A stretch of DNA of 64,000 nt from Pseudomonas laurylsulfatiphila (lineage in GTDB: Bacteria > Pseudomonadota > Gammaproteobacteria > Pseudomonadales > Pseudomonadaceae): assembly GCF_002934665.1 (NCBI RefSeq), contig NZ_NIRS01000001.1, positions 310,001 to 374,000 on the forward strand, in the 5' to 3' direction. The notes under the pieces are model-generated. The model did not search any database. It was not told the DNA's origin and saw only the letters and a list, made by a program, of their open reading frames with translations. Position 1 is the stretch's first letter, and each line of letters starts with the position of its first letter. Position numbers and translations under genes: made by a program. Positions 1 through 7,903 of this stretch are shown here, in pieces.

Positions 1-216
1 CTCGCCTGCCGCTCTTGATCTTGATCCACCCGCCCCCTCGGCAGGCTGAGTGGAGGTGTTCATCCGGGGATGGGCGCGCAGCGCCGTTCGACGCAGTCGA
101 ACTCATTGCATGTAGGTCGAAGCGAAGCCGACCGGAGGGCAATGCCCCCGGATGAATACCGCAGCGAAGGTACCCCGAGCCTCAGCGAGGGGCCGTACGT
201 AAGGGGCGTGAAGGGA
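1..216. repeat. Non-coding flank of the insertion element, probable half of a dispersed Pseudomonas repeat
   Basis: No convincing gene is visible. The stretch is made of short self-similar motifs (GCGCGCAGCGC, TCGAAGCGAAGCCGA, CCTCAGCGAGG) typical of non-coding repeats in Pseudomonas. Together with 1525-1640 it reads like one intergenic repeat split by the insertion element. That reconstruction is inference. Confidence 0.35.
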
Positions 217-1524
217 TCAACCACATAGGTAACAGAAGAGTTCAGTCACATAGGTAACACCTGATCACTTATTTCTGATTACTTTGAGCGTCAGATAAGC
301 GTCTTTGGCATCCCTTTCATCAACGCGGCCTAATACTACCGGTCCAAAAATGATGTCCCAAACACCCTCACTGACGCTCTCCAACCCAACCGTTTCATGC
401 TTGAGCACGTAGCCGACATAGATTCTAAGCCTACCTTTGTTCACCACGCCGTTGGAGTCCGTCCGGTAAACCTCAACATGGCTTGGGTACCTCATCTCCG
501 GCAGCTTGCCCGGATAAGGTCGTGAAGAGCTTGTGTAGCAAGAGCCGGGGGTTTTCTGCCCCAGCGCCTCATGAAGACGCTCATGATTGTAGTGCTGCAT
601 GAACAGATCGAAATGTTTCTGCTGGGCTCCCCACTCAATTTCCGGCGGCCTTGGCAACGTACTTTTCAGCGTGCGGTGCATGCGCTCATGCCGTCCGTTT
701 TGCTCTGGTCGACCAGGTTGAATCCTTTCGTGAATGATGCCCAGACGGGCCCACCAGATGGACAACTGCGATAACCCGGCACGCCCACCGCTAGCAAAAG
801 GGACACCGTTGTCGGTACGGATCCGCTCGGGCATTCCATGCATCTTAAATAGCCGCTCGAAGGTTGCCTTGGCGTCCTTGAAAGTCGTGCTGGGCATGCT
901 TTCACACGCCAGTAGAAAGCGACTGGCGTGATCCATCACTGTCAGGGGGTAACACCAGACACCGTCTCCCGTCAGGTATTGGCCTTTGTAATCGGCGCTC
1001 CAGAGCTGGTTGGGAAGATCGGCTTTCTGAAGTGGCTTGGGATAGATGGCGACACGCTGACGTAAACGCCGTGGGGGCACCAGACCCGCCTTTTTAAGCA
1101 CGTTGTAGATCGTGGTTTTCGAGGGCGGAGACTGATCTGGAAACCGTTCACTCAGGGCTGTCTGAATCTTCTTCGGGCCCGGTGTGGTTTGCCCTTGGCC
1201 GCGCAGCTCAAGAATGGCCTCCTTGACCGCAAACGGCACGGCCTGAGCCTGGGAGTGTCGCTTGCGACTGCACTCCGCCAAGCCATTAATGCTGTCCGCG
1301 TTGTAGCGGGCCACCCACTTGTAACCAGTCTTGCGACTGATGCTGTGAGCCGCACAGAGTTGACTGAAATTGAGTCGACCAGACAAATAATCGGCAATGA
1401 ACATCACTTTCAGGTCCATAGGTTTCAGCTCTCGCCACGGCATGGTCAGATCCTCGGAATCGACCAGTGCCAGTTAAAAACTGTTACCTATGTGCTTGAA
1501 CTGTTTTGTTACCTATGTGGGTGA
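217..1524 (-). mobile_element. IS481-family insertion sequence, complete
   Basis: A single transposase gene is bounded by inverted ends of about 42 bp that match at most positions. Each end holds two copies of CACATAGGTAACA exactly 25 bp apart: 222-234 and 247-259 on the left, 1507-1519 and 1482-1494 in reverse on the right. Such paired boxes are probable transposase binding sites. No clear target-site duplication is visible, so the exact outer base is uncertain by a few positions. Confidence 0.85.
265..1443 (-). CDS. IS481-family transposase (DDE integrase)
   Basis: The 392-residue transposase catalyses movement of the surrounding element. The N-terminal 60 residues form a helix-turn-helix (SISRKTGYKWVARYN). 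A second winged-helix region precedes an rve integrase core at about 140-300. The catalytic triad is visible as D151 (WSADYKG), D211 (RTDNG) and E247 (GRPEQNG), with 35 residues between the last two as expected of DDE enzymes. The length is a little above the usual 310-350 for the family because of a C-terminal extension. The reading frame is intact, so the element may be active. It starts at an ATG 81 bp inside the right end. Confidence 0.93.
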   Translation of the reverse strand: MPWRELKPMDLKVMFIADYLSGRLNFSQLCAAHSISRKTGYKWVARYNADSINGLAECSRKRHSQAQAVPFAVKEAILELRGQGQTTPGPKKIQTALSERFPDQSPPSKTTIYNVLKKAGLVPPRRLRQRVAIYPKPLQKADLPNQLWSADYKGQYLTGDGVWCYPLTVMDHASRFLLACESMPSTTFKDAKATFERLFKMHGMPERIRTDNGVPFASGGRAGLSQLSIWWARLGIIHERIQPGRPEQNGRHERMHRTLKSTLPRPPEIEWGAQQKHFDLFMQHYNHERLHEALGQKTPGSCYTSSSRPYPGKLPEMRYPSHVEVYRTDSNGVVNKGRLRIYVGYVLKHETVGLESVSEGVWDIIFGPVVLGRVDERDAKDAYLTLKVIRNK

Positions 1525-1640
1525 GTCATACCGGCGAGACTTTTTGGTTCCTTTTGTGTCGTTTGACAAAAGGGACTCGCCGTAAGGGCGAAACCATAAG
1601 CCGCCGTTACCGAAGAAACGGATATGTACACAGTCCAGCC
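1525..1640. repeat. Dispersed Pseudomonas intergenic repeat, right part
   Basis: The segment carries an inverted pair, GTTCCTTTTGT (1547-1557) and ACAAAAGGGAC (1566-1576), followed by TCGCCGTAAGGGCGAAACC and GCCGCCGTTACCG. I recognise this as the core of a repeat found between many genes in fluorescens-group genomes. It separates the insertion element from the GGDEF gene. No gene is supported here. Confidence 0.5.
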
Positions 1641-2222
1641 CTAACGGCTCATCACACTCTCAGCCTCCCCCAGCAGCTCCTCGATCGTGCCATGCACAAC
1701 CGGGTCATATTCGACCTGGACAACACTGAAGCGAATGTCATAACTGCGATGCGCCGCAGCGTTGCGCTCGTCGAGTATCTCATTGAGTCGTGCCTTGATC
1801 GCCGCAGTCTCCACGGTGCCGGACCCGGTCAGCAGCGCCACGAAGCGGTCGCCTTCGAGCCGGCCGACCACATCGTTCTCACGAAAGCCGATACGCAGGA
1901 CATCGGCGAAGGACTTGAGCGCATCGTCACCTTTGGCCCGGCCATACAGATAGCTGATGCGCTTGAACTCATCGAGGGAGAAGTACAGCAGCGTCGCCGG
2001 CGTCTCCAGCGTCCGGCAAGCGTCCAGCCCGAGCCGGGCCAGCGCGGTGAAGCCATGGCGATTGGACAGCAGCGTCAGCTCATCCATGCTTGCCATTTGC
2101 ACGCCCGCCAGCTCTCGCTCGGCCTGGCGCGCCATTTCACGCAGCCGCTCCCGTTCTTGCTGTGGCGTGAGCAACGGGCGTGCGGATCGACCCGTTTTGC
2201 CCGTTTTGCCTGAGATCAACAT
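1641..2222 (-). CDS. Degenerate GGDEF-domain protein
   Basis: The 193-residue protein has a short coiled N-terminal segment (about 18-45, rich in Arg/Glu) and one GGDEF domain (about 46-190). The family's entry motif is present as DELTLLSNRHGF. The active-site loop, normally RxGGDEF, reads RLEGDRF, so the residues needed to make cyclic-di-GMP are altered. The protein has no signal peptide or sensor domain. It is most likely a catalytically dead GGDEF protein acting by binding GTP, c-di-GMP or a partner. It stands alone between an insertion element and an oxidoreductase operon. Confidence 0.8.
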   Translation of the reverse strand: MLISGKTGKTGRSARPLLTPQQERERLREMARQAERELAGVQMASMDELTLLSNRHGFTALARLGLDACRTLETPATLLYFSLDEFKRISYLYGRAKGDDALKSFADVLRIGFRENDVVGRLEGDRFVALLTGSGTVETAAIKARLNEILDERNAAAHRSYDIRFSVVQVEYDPVVHGTIEELLGEAESVMSR

Positions 2223-2296
2223 CGTTCACTCCCTTTGCGGGTATGCACGTTAGAGTCGCCCATACTCGCATTGACTCCCCGCAAGCGTGCCGTTGG

Positions 2297-2878
2297 TCAG
2301 CTACCCGTCACCGGGCACGGCCCGCCTGCGTCGGCCCAGCGTTTGAATTGGCTGACGAAGATGTCGTGCGGTACCGGCACCGGCGCGCGATTGCCGCCCG
2401 GATTCCAGCCCCACAGCACCAGCTTGTCGTCGCTGACGTGCTTGATCAGCGCGGCGAAATCCCGGTCGCCGTTGCTGGCGCGATCCTTGATCATCGCGCA
2501 CAGCCGGTCGGCCGGCAGGCCGATCCAGGCCATCCGCTGCGCTGCCGGCGGCAGGCTCCAGTGTGGCGCCCCGGGCGGCGCATGAGGACCATAACTGGCC
2601 GGTGGGTTGCTTTGCGCATGGCAGGTTGCACAGGGCAACCCGGCCGCGCCTTTGCCGTCCATGCCGCGAACCACATTCATGGCGTGAGGCACGCCGGCAT
2701 CGAATTGCAGCGGCGAATCCCCGGGAATGTGGCAGTTCTGGCAACGCGGGCTCTGGAAGACCTTCTGCACGGTGTCGAACGCCTGCAAGGCCTCGCGGTC
2801 ATCGGCAAACACGTGCGACGCGTAGGCTGCAAGACAGATCAGAATCACCGCCCCAAGCAACCAGTGATGACGTTTCAT
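2297..2878 (-). CDS. Periplasmic diheme cytochrome c subunit of an isoquinoline-1-oxidoreductase-type enzyme
   Basis: The 193-residue protein starts with a signal peptide (MKRHHWLLGAVILICLAAYA, cut after about residue 25). It has two c-type heme motifs, CQNCH near residue 46 and CATCH near residue 85. Small cytochromes of this kind take electrons from periplasmic xanthine-oxidase-family molybdenum enzymes and pass them to the respiratory chain. The gene begins 1 bp after the stop of the molybdopterin subunit, so it is the third gene of the operon. The physiological substrate of the complex cannot be read from sequence. Confidence 0.82.
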   Translation of the reverse strand: MKRHHWLLGAVILICLAAYASHVFADDREALQAFDTVQKVFQSPRCQNCHIPGDSPLQFDAGVPHAMNVVRGMDGKGAAGLPCATCHAQSNPPASYGPHAPPGAPHWSLPPAAQRMAWIGLPADRLCAMIKDRASNGDRDFAALIKHVSDDKLVLWGWNPGGNRAPVPVPHDIFVSQFKRWADAGGPCPVTGS

Positions 2879-2879
2879 C

Positions 2880-5054
2880 TCACACTCCCGACAGTTGCAA
2901 GGGCAGCTCGCGCAGGCGCTGCCCGGTCAGGGCAAACACCGCGTTGGCCACCGCCGGTGCCGTGGGTGGCACACCGGCTTCGCCGATACCGCCGGGTTTG
3001 TCGCTGCTGGGCACGATATGCACTTCGACCACCGGCATTTCGTTGAGCCGCAGCACCTGATAGTCATGATAGTTGGACTGCACCACCTGCCCGTCCTTGA
3101 GCGTCAGCTTGCTGTGCAAGGCGAAGCTCAGGCCAAAGGTAATGCACGACTCCATCTGCGCAGCGATGCTCTGCGGGTTGACCGCAATGCCGCAATCCAC
3201 CGCACACACCACCCGGTGCACACGGATGGCGAGATTGTCCTCGGACACCTCGGCCACCTGGGCCACGTAACTGCCGAACGATTCATGCACCGCCACACCC
3301 AGGGCATGGCCATCGGGCAGCGGCGCCGTCCAGTTGGCCTTCTCCACCGCCAGGTTCAACACACCGAGGTGGCGCGGATGGTCCTTGAGCAAGGTGCGCC
3401 GGTACTCCACCGGATCCTTGCCGGCCGCCGTCGCCAGCTCATCGATCAGCGACTCCATGACAAACGCCGTGTGGCTGTGACCCACCGAACGCAACCACAA
3501 CACGCTGATGCCGGTTTGTGGCGAGTGCAGTTCGATCTGGTGATTGGCCAGCCCTCCGATGTAGGGGCTGTCGGCCACGCCCTCGACCGAGGTCTTGTCG
3601 ATCCCGTCCTTGACCATGCTCGCTTCAAGCGAGGTCCCGGCCATGATCGACTGCCCGACCATCACATGCTTCCAGGCCAGCGGCAGGCCGTCAGCGCCCA
3701 GCCCGATACGCGCATGGTGCAGGAACGCCGAACGGTAATAGCCGCCACGGATGTCGTCCTCCCGCGCCCACACGGTTTTCACCGGCATACCGGCGGCCTT
3801 GGCGACATGCACCGCTTCGCTGACGAAGTCCGAGGTCGGATTGGCCCGGCGCCCGAAGCCGCCGCCGAGAAACTCGGTATGGATCTCGACCTGTTCGGGT
3901 TTGAGCCCGGTGATTTGCCCGGCCACCATTTGGTCCAGGGTCTGGAACTGAGTGCCGGTCCAGATTTCGCACTTGTCCTTGCTGATGCTCACGGTGCAGT
4001 TAAGCGGTTCCATCGGCGCGTGGGCCAGATAGGGCACGCTGTATTCGGCGTCGATGGTCTTGGCCGCTTTCGCCAGCGCAGCCGGGGTATCGCCCGCCTG
4101 GCCAGCGTTCAGGCCGGGGGTGGCGGCGAGCTTGCGGAAGCTTTCCAGCAGCGCCCGGCTATTGAGCCCCGCGTTCGGCCCCGGGTTCCACTCGACTTTC
4201 AGCGCATCGCGCCCCAGCTTCGCCGCCCAATAATGATCGGCAATCACCGCAATGCCCGTCGGCACTTGCACCACTTTGTGCACGCCGGGAATCGCCAGCG
4301 CCTCGGCGCCTTCAAAGGATTTGACGCTGCCGCCGAAGGTGGGCGAACGGGCGACCATCGCCGTCATCAGCCCATCGAACTGCACGTCCATGCCGAATTT
4401 CGCCCGACCGGTGATTTTCTCCGGTGTATCCAGACGCTGGGTGGGTTTACCGATCAGCCGCCAGTCTTTCGCGTCCTTGAGTTTGATCGAGGCCGGGTCC
4501 GGCGGTGGCAGCTGTCCGGCGTCATCGGCCAACTCGCCGTAGGTGGCGCGATGCTCACCGGCAACCACCACGCCCGACTCTGTATGAATTTCGGAGGGAG
4601 CAACGTTGAAACGCTTGGCCGCGGCATCGATCAACATCAAGCGCGCCGCCGCGCCGGCCTGACGATAGCGATCGAATTCCATCCAGGTCGAGGTCGAACC
4701 GCCGGTGATCTGCATCCCGCCAAACCCGGGCATGCCGTAATCGGCGGCCGATGCCGGGGAATGCTCGACGCGGATCTTCGACCAGTCGGCGTCCAGTTCC
4801 TCGGCAATCAGCATGGTCAGGCCGGTCCAGATGCCCTGGCCCATTTCCGAATGGCCGAGCAACACGGTGACGCTGTTGTCATTGCCAATGCGCAGGAAAG
4901 CGTTGGGCGCAAACACGTTGCCCTGATTCTCCGCGCCCAAGGCGAACCGGTGGGTGCCGGGCATGACAAATGCCACCACCAGCCCACCGCCCAGCACAGC
5001 ACTGCCCTTGAGAAAGCCCCGGCGCGATAACGCGTTGATGCTGTTCATGGCCAC
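2880..5054 (-). CDS. Xanthine-dehydrogenase-family molybdopterin-binding subunit (IorB-like)
   Basis: The 724-residue large subunit of a molybdenum hydroxylase opens with a twin-arginine signal (SRRGFLKGSAVLGGG, residues 10-24), so the folded enzyme is exported to the periplasm. Typical IorB signatures include GHSEMGQGIWTGL near residue 67, GGSTSTWMEFD near 118, EFLGGGFGRR near 395 and the C-terminal GGIGEAGVPP carrying the conserved active-site Glu. The length is close to the 720-780 of the family. Overlap with the iron-sulfur subunit upstream and the cytochrome downstream indicates one transcript. Relatives oxidise N-heterocycles (isoquinoline, nicotinate) or aldehydes. The substrate here is unknown. 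Confidence 0.87.
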   Translation of the reverse strand: MAMNSINALSRRGFLKGSAVLGGGLVVAFVMPGTHRFALGAENQGNVFAPNAFLRIGNDNSVTVLLGHSEMGQGIWTGLTMLIAEELDADWSKIRVEHSPASAADYGMPGFGGMQITGGSTSTWMEFDRYRQAGAAARLMLIDAAAKRFNVAPSEIHTESGVVVAGEHRATYGELADDAGQLPPPDPASIKLKDAKDWRLIGKPTQRLDTPEKITGRAKFGMDVQFDGLMTAMVARSPTFGGSVKSFEGAEALAIPGVHKVVQVPTGIAVIADHYWAAKLGRDALKVEWNPGPNAGLNSRALLESFRKLAATPGLNAGQAGDTPAALAKAAKTIDAEYSVPYLAHAPMEPLNCTVSISKDKCEIWTGTQFQTLDQMVAGQITGLKPEQVEIHTEFLGGGFGRRANPTSDFVSEAVHVAKAAGMPVKTVWAREDDIRGGYYRSAFLHHARIGLGADGLPLAWKHVMVGQSIMAGTSLEASMVKDGIDKTSVEGVADSPYIGGLANHQIELHSPQTGISVLWLRSVGHSHTAFVMESLIDELATAAGKDPVEYRRTLLKDHPRHLGVLNLAVEKANWTAPLPDGHALGVAVHESFGSYVAQVAEVSEDNLAIRVHRVVCAVDCGIAVNPQSIAAQMESCITFGLSFALHSKLTLKDGQVVQSNYHDYQVLRLNEMPVVEVHIVPSSDKPGGIGEAGVPPTAPAVANAVFALTGQRLRELPLQLSGV

Positions 5055-5055
5055 C

Positions 5056-5511
5056 TCAACCCAGCTCGGCGGCGCGCTTGACCGCGGCGCGAATCCGCGG
5101 GTAAGTGCCGCAGCGGCAGATGTTGCCGGACAGCGCCTGATCGATGTCGCTGTCGGTCGGTTTTGGAATTTTCGCCAGCAACGCTACGGCCGACATGATC
5201 TGCCCGGACTGGCAGTAACCGCACTGGACCACGTCGAGCTCCGCCCAGGCCTGTTGCACCGGGTGCGAGCCGTCCGTCGACAGGCCTTCGATGGTGAGAA
5301 TCTTTTGTCCATGGGCGACCGCGGTGGCCGGTGTGATGCAGGAGCGTAGCGGCGCGCCGTCGACGTGCACCGTGCAGGCTCCACATTGGGCCATGCCGCA
5401 ACCGAACTTGGTGCCGGTGAGGTGGGCGACATCGCGCAAGACCCAGAGCAACGGCATGTCGGCGGGGACATCCAGCTCCTGATCCTGGCCATTGATGTTC
5501 AGGGTGAGCAT
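5056..5511 (-). CDS. (2Fe-2S)-binding small subunit of a molybdenum hydroxylase (IorA-like)
   Basis: The 151-residue protein has the two [2Fe-2S] clusters of this subunit family. A plant-ferredoxin-type cluster is formed by the [10 protein letters not shown] motif plus a later Cys (RSC). The second is a C-terminal helical cluster (QCGYCQSGQ and GNICRCGTY). It passes electrons from the molybdenum site to the cytochrome. I chose the ATG at 5511 because the protein from MLTLNINGQ aligns end to end with the family (about 150 residues). The open frame upstream shows no homology. It is first gene of the three-gene operon, and the spacer to the next start is only 1 bp. Confidence 0.9.
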   Translation of the reverse strand: MLTLNINGQDQELDVPADMPLLWVLRDVAHLTGTKFGCGMAQCGACTVHVDGAPLRSCITPATAVAHGQKILTIEGLSTDGSHPVQQAWAELDVVQCGYCQSGQIMSAVALLAKIPKPTDSDIDQALSGNICRCGTYPRIRAAVKRAAELG

Positions 5512-5683
5512 GGCGCGGTTCCTCAGACTCACGGTGATCTGAAGGGGCGTCGCTGCAGCCTTGTACAACCTGCGCGCGCCTCGGGTTATCCCTTCAGCTA
5601 AGCGCAGATTTGCCGCCAGACCTTGGCGCATCGACCACCGGTCATGCAATGGCCGCCTCGATGGGCGGCCCTGGAACCCTTCG

Positions 5684-6841
5684 CTAGAGCCTTGGCCCCA
5701 ATAAAATCCCAGTGTAGCGCCAGACAAACAGCGCAAAAGCGCTACACCACAGCAACGCCGACAGCGCCAATCCGAGACTGGAAAAAGGCACCAACCCTAC
5801 CCGGCACGCCCCCGCCAGCAACACCAGGACAAACCCCGCAACTACTGCCCCGGACGGCTGCAGCAAACGCCCGGTATGCCCCAGGCTGACCCGCGCGATC
5901 ATCGCCAGAATCAACCCGCCGATACCGCCGACGGCCAGCGCGTGGGTGGCCAGGCTTTGTTGCGCCAGCCAGCCCAGGTGCCACAGCGCCATGGCCAGCG
6001 TCGCCACGGCGAGCCAGGCGTAAGCCAGGTACAGCGACCACAGCAGCGGCACGCGCCACAGGCCGCGGTCACGCCAACGCCACAGGCGCAGCAGATGCAA
6101 AGCGCTGATCAACGCAAACAGCAGTGCCAGCCACACACGGGGCACGTCATTCAAACCGGCGGCAAAGGACAGCGCCGCCAGCATGGCGCTGACCAGCAGC
6201 ACCTTGCCCGGCAACGGATGGGCCGCAGGCGTTGCCGGGCGGTTCAAGCCGCGCTGGATAAAGAACGGAATCACCCGCCCGCCAATCACGCTCATCAGCG
6301 CACCGACCAGCCACAGGGCAGCCAGCACGCCATGCCGCTGCAGGTTGCCGTCATCAATGGCAATCCCCAGCAACGTCAACGCCTGACACCCGGCCAGCAG
6401 CGACACCATCAACAGAATCGGATAATTCTCGCGCTTGCCCGCAGCCAGCAGGTCGCGCCCCAACGCCCACGCCAGCAGCGGCAGAAAAGGCACCTGCAAG
6501 GCCAGGAGCAAGGATGCAGGCATCGGCAGGCACCAAGCCAGTCGCGCCAGCAACCACACCAGCACCAGGCCGATCAGCGGCCAGCCCTTGAGCCCCGGTC
6601 GACCTGTCCAGTTCGGTACCGCGGTCAGGAGGAACCCGGCAATGATGGCTGCGGCAAAGCCGAAGGGCATTTCATGTCGATGCCAGGCCAGCATGCCGCC
6701 CACGGGTTGCGCTTGGGGTAAACGGCCGTATAGCCACACTGCCCAGACCGCCACGGCGAGGGTGGCGAACCCGGCTCCGGCCAGAAAGAACGGCCGAAAA
6801 CCAACACTGAAAAGCGCTGCAGCGCCAAGCCGACGCATCAA
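5684..6841 (-). CDS. nnrS: NnrS family membrane protein
   Basis: The 385-residue integral membrane protein has about twelve hydrophobic segments. The family fingerprints are visible: GFRPFFL near residue 14, [12 protein letters not shown] near residue 52 and GRVIPFF near residue 168. NnrS proteins bind heme and copper and protect cells from nitric-oxide stress. The start overlaps the stop of ppyR by 4 bp, so the two are translationally coupled. In P. aeruginosa the orthologous pair lies with the flavohaemoglobin gene fhp, which is absent from this window. Confidence 0.88.
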   Translation of the reverse strand: MMRRLGAAALFSVGFRPFFLAGAGFATLAVAVWAVWLYGRLPQAQPVGGMLAWHRHEMPFGFAAAIIAGFLLTAVPNWTGRPGLKGWPLIGLVLVWLLARLAWCLPMPASLLLALQVPFLPLLAWALGRDLLAAGKRENYPILLMVSLLAGCQALTLLGIAIDDGNLQRHGVLAALWLVGALMSVIGGRVIPFFIQRGLNRPATPAAHPLPGKVLLVSAMLAALSFAAGLNDVPRVWLALLFALISALHLLRLWRWRDRGLWRVPLLWSLYLAYAWLAVATLAMALWHLGWLAQQSLATHALAVGGIGGLILAMIARVSLGHTGRLLQPSGAVVAGFVLVLLAGACRVGLVPFSSLGLALSALLWCSAFALFVWRYTGILLGPRL

Positions 6842-7086
6842 GCCACCACCCGGACCAAGTCTCGGCTCAGGCGATATTGGGAAAGCAGGCGCATGACATA
6901 ACCGATTTTCAACAGGGTCGGGCCGAGAATGGTCATGGCGTGCAGGCTCACCAGCACGACGATCGGAAGCTGACCGTCGTAGAGATAGGCGCCGTAGATG
7001 CCGGCCAGCAGCATCGCCAGGCCAGCGCCGAGCACACGGCTCGACAGTTGAAGAACGTTCTGAGGGTGGCTGAAGAAGTCGAACAT
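6838..7086 (-). CDS. ppyR: PpyR-like small transmembrane protein
   Basis: The 82-residue protein has two or three hydrophobic helices (VLGAGLAMLLAGIYGAYLY, VLVSLHAMTILGPTLLKIGYV). It matches my recollection of the P. aeruginosa PpyR family, annotated as a transmembrane sensor/regulator linked to psl and pyoverdine expression, in sequence and in being followed by nnrS. A good ribosome site, AGGAG, lies 7 bp before the ATG. The function is not settled. The upstream NorR-type sites argue for a nitric-oxide-related role rather than iron. Confidence 0.75.
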   Translation of the reverse strand: MFDFFSHPQNVLQLSSRVLGAGLAMLLAGIYGAYLYDGQLPIVVLVSLHAMTILGPTLLKIGYVMRLLSQYRLSRDLVRVVA

Positions 7087-7123
7087 TTTGCGTACTCCTG
7101 AAGGCGTTCAGTTGTACGTTGCC

Positions 7124-7142
7124 TGCATCATGTTTCGTGCCA
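7124..7142 (-). promoter_or_regulatory. Imperfect sigma-54 promoter for ppyR-nnrS
   Basis: On the minus strand TGGCACG (7142-7136) is a perfect -24 element. The -12 element at the right distance reads ATGA instead of TTGC, keeping the G but not the C. It lies about 40 bp before the ppyR start and 43-100 bp downstream of three NorR-type sites, the geometry expected of an enhancer-driven promoter. Confidence 0.5.
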
Positions 7143-7184
7143 ATGAGCTAACTCCCTGCAAATCAATGACTTCAAAGATCCGCA

Positions 7185-7241
7185 GTCAATTTGACTCATA
7201 GCAGAAATAGTCTTTATGACACACACAGGTGTCATAAAGAC
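7185..7241 (-). promoter_or_regulatory. Triple NorR/FhpR-type enhancer site
   Basis: Three sites of the form GT-N7-AC are present: GTCAATTTGAC (7185-7195), GTCTTTATGAC (7210-7220) and GTCATAAAGAC (7231-7241). The first is a perfect GTCA-N3-TGAC palindrome. The other two are mirror images within a perfect 14-bp inverted repeat (7209-7222 with 7229-7242). NorR-class activators, which sense nitric oxide and work with sigma-54, bind triplets of this core. No norR/fhpR gene lies in this window. Confidence 0.75.
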
Positions 7242-7278
7242 TGCAAATTCATTCGAGCCCGGATCGAATTCTGTAAAA

Positions 7279-7297
7279 GCAAACCAATATCATTTGC
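7279..7297 (+). promoter_or_regulatory. Weak Fur-box candidate before the ECF sigma gene
   Basis: GCAAACCAATATCATTTGC agrees with the 19-bp Fur consensus at 11 positions and has symmetric GCAAA/TTTGC ends. It lies about 80-100 bp before the sigma gene, which in this family is normally Fur-repressed. The match alone would not be convincing. Confidence 0.4.
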
Positions 7298-7378
7298 ACA
7301 CCCATAGGCCTTTTGCTTTAATCGCGATCAATTCTTATTTACACAGGCAGGCGGATCGCCCATGGACATGTGCTCACG

Positions 7379-7903
7379 ATGACGGTTGCCGACTCCTCCA
7401 GCGTCCAGAACCTCTACGCCAGCCACCACCACTGGCTGCACGAGTTGCTGCGCCGACGCTTGAACAATGCGTTCGATGCCGCAGACCTGGCCCATGACAC
7501 CTTCATACGGGTGCTCAAATGTCCTCAGGTGTTTGACGGGGAAACCCACGAACGCTCTTACCTGGCGACCATCGCCCGCGGCCTGTGCATTGACCACTGG
7601 CGTCGTCGCCATCTGGAACGGGCCTGGCTCGAGACCCTGGCCGCGCAGCCCCAGGCCGTCCAGCCTTCGCCAGAGCAGCGGGCGATCATCGTCGAAACCC
7701 TGTACGAAGTGGATGCCATGCTGCAGCGCTTGCCCCAGCGGGTGCGTGATGCGTTCGTTCTGGCGCAGGTTCATGGGCTGCCCTACCGAAACATTGCCGA
7801 AGAAATCGGCGTGAGCGAGCGCATGGTGAAAAAGTACCTGGCCCAGGCGCTGATGCATTGCGCAATGCTCGAAGCCGAACTCGACGGCCTGCTGATTCAA
7901 TGA
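7379..7903 (+). CDS. FecI-like iron-starvation ECF sigma factor
   Basis: The 174-residue ECF sigma has region 2 near residues 8-75 (AFDAADLAHDTFIRVLK) and region 4 near 115-160 (LPQRVRDAFVLAQVHGLPYRNIAEEIGVSERMVKKY). Members of this group transcribe TonB-dependent receptor genes when the matching siderophore binds outside. It is followed by its FecR anti-sigma with a 4-bp ATGA overlap and then by an STN-bearing receptor, the classic cell-surface-signalling order. I prefer the ATG at 7379. An in-frame GTG at 7370 is an alternative, and neither has a strong ribosome site. Confidence 0.9.
   Translation: MTVADSSSVQNLYASHHHWLHELLRRRLNNAFDAADLAHDTFIRVLKCPQVFDGETHERSYLATIARGLCIDHWRRRHLERAWLETLAAQPQAVQPSPEQRAIIVETLYEVDAMLQRLPQRVRDAFVLAQVHGLPYRNIAEEIGVSERMVKKYLAQALMHCAMLEAELDGLLIQ

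Noticed and set aside
2895..5030. Long open frame (711 codons) antisense to the molybdopterin subunit gene
   Set aside because: It mirrors a G/C-third-position gene on the other strand, is rich in Arg, His and Gly without domain motifs, and lacks a ribosome site.
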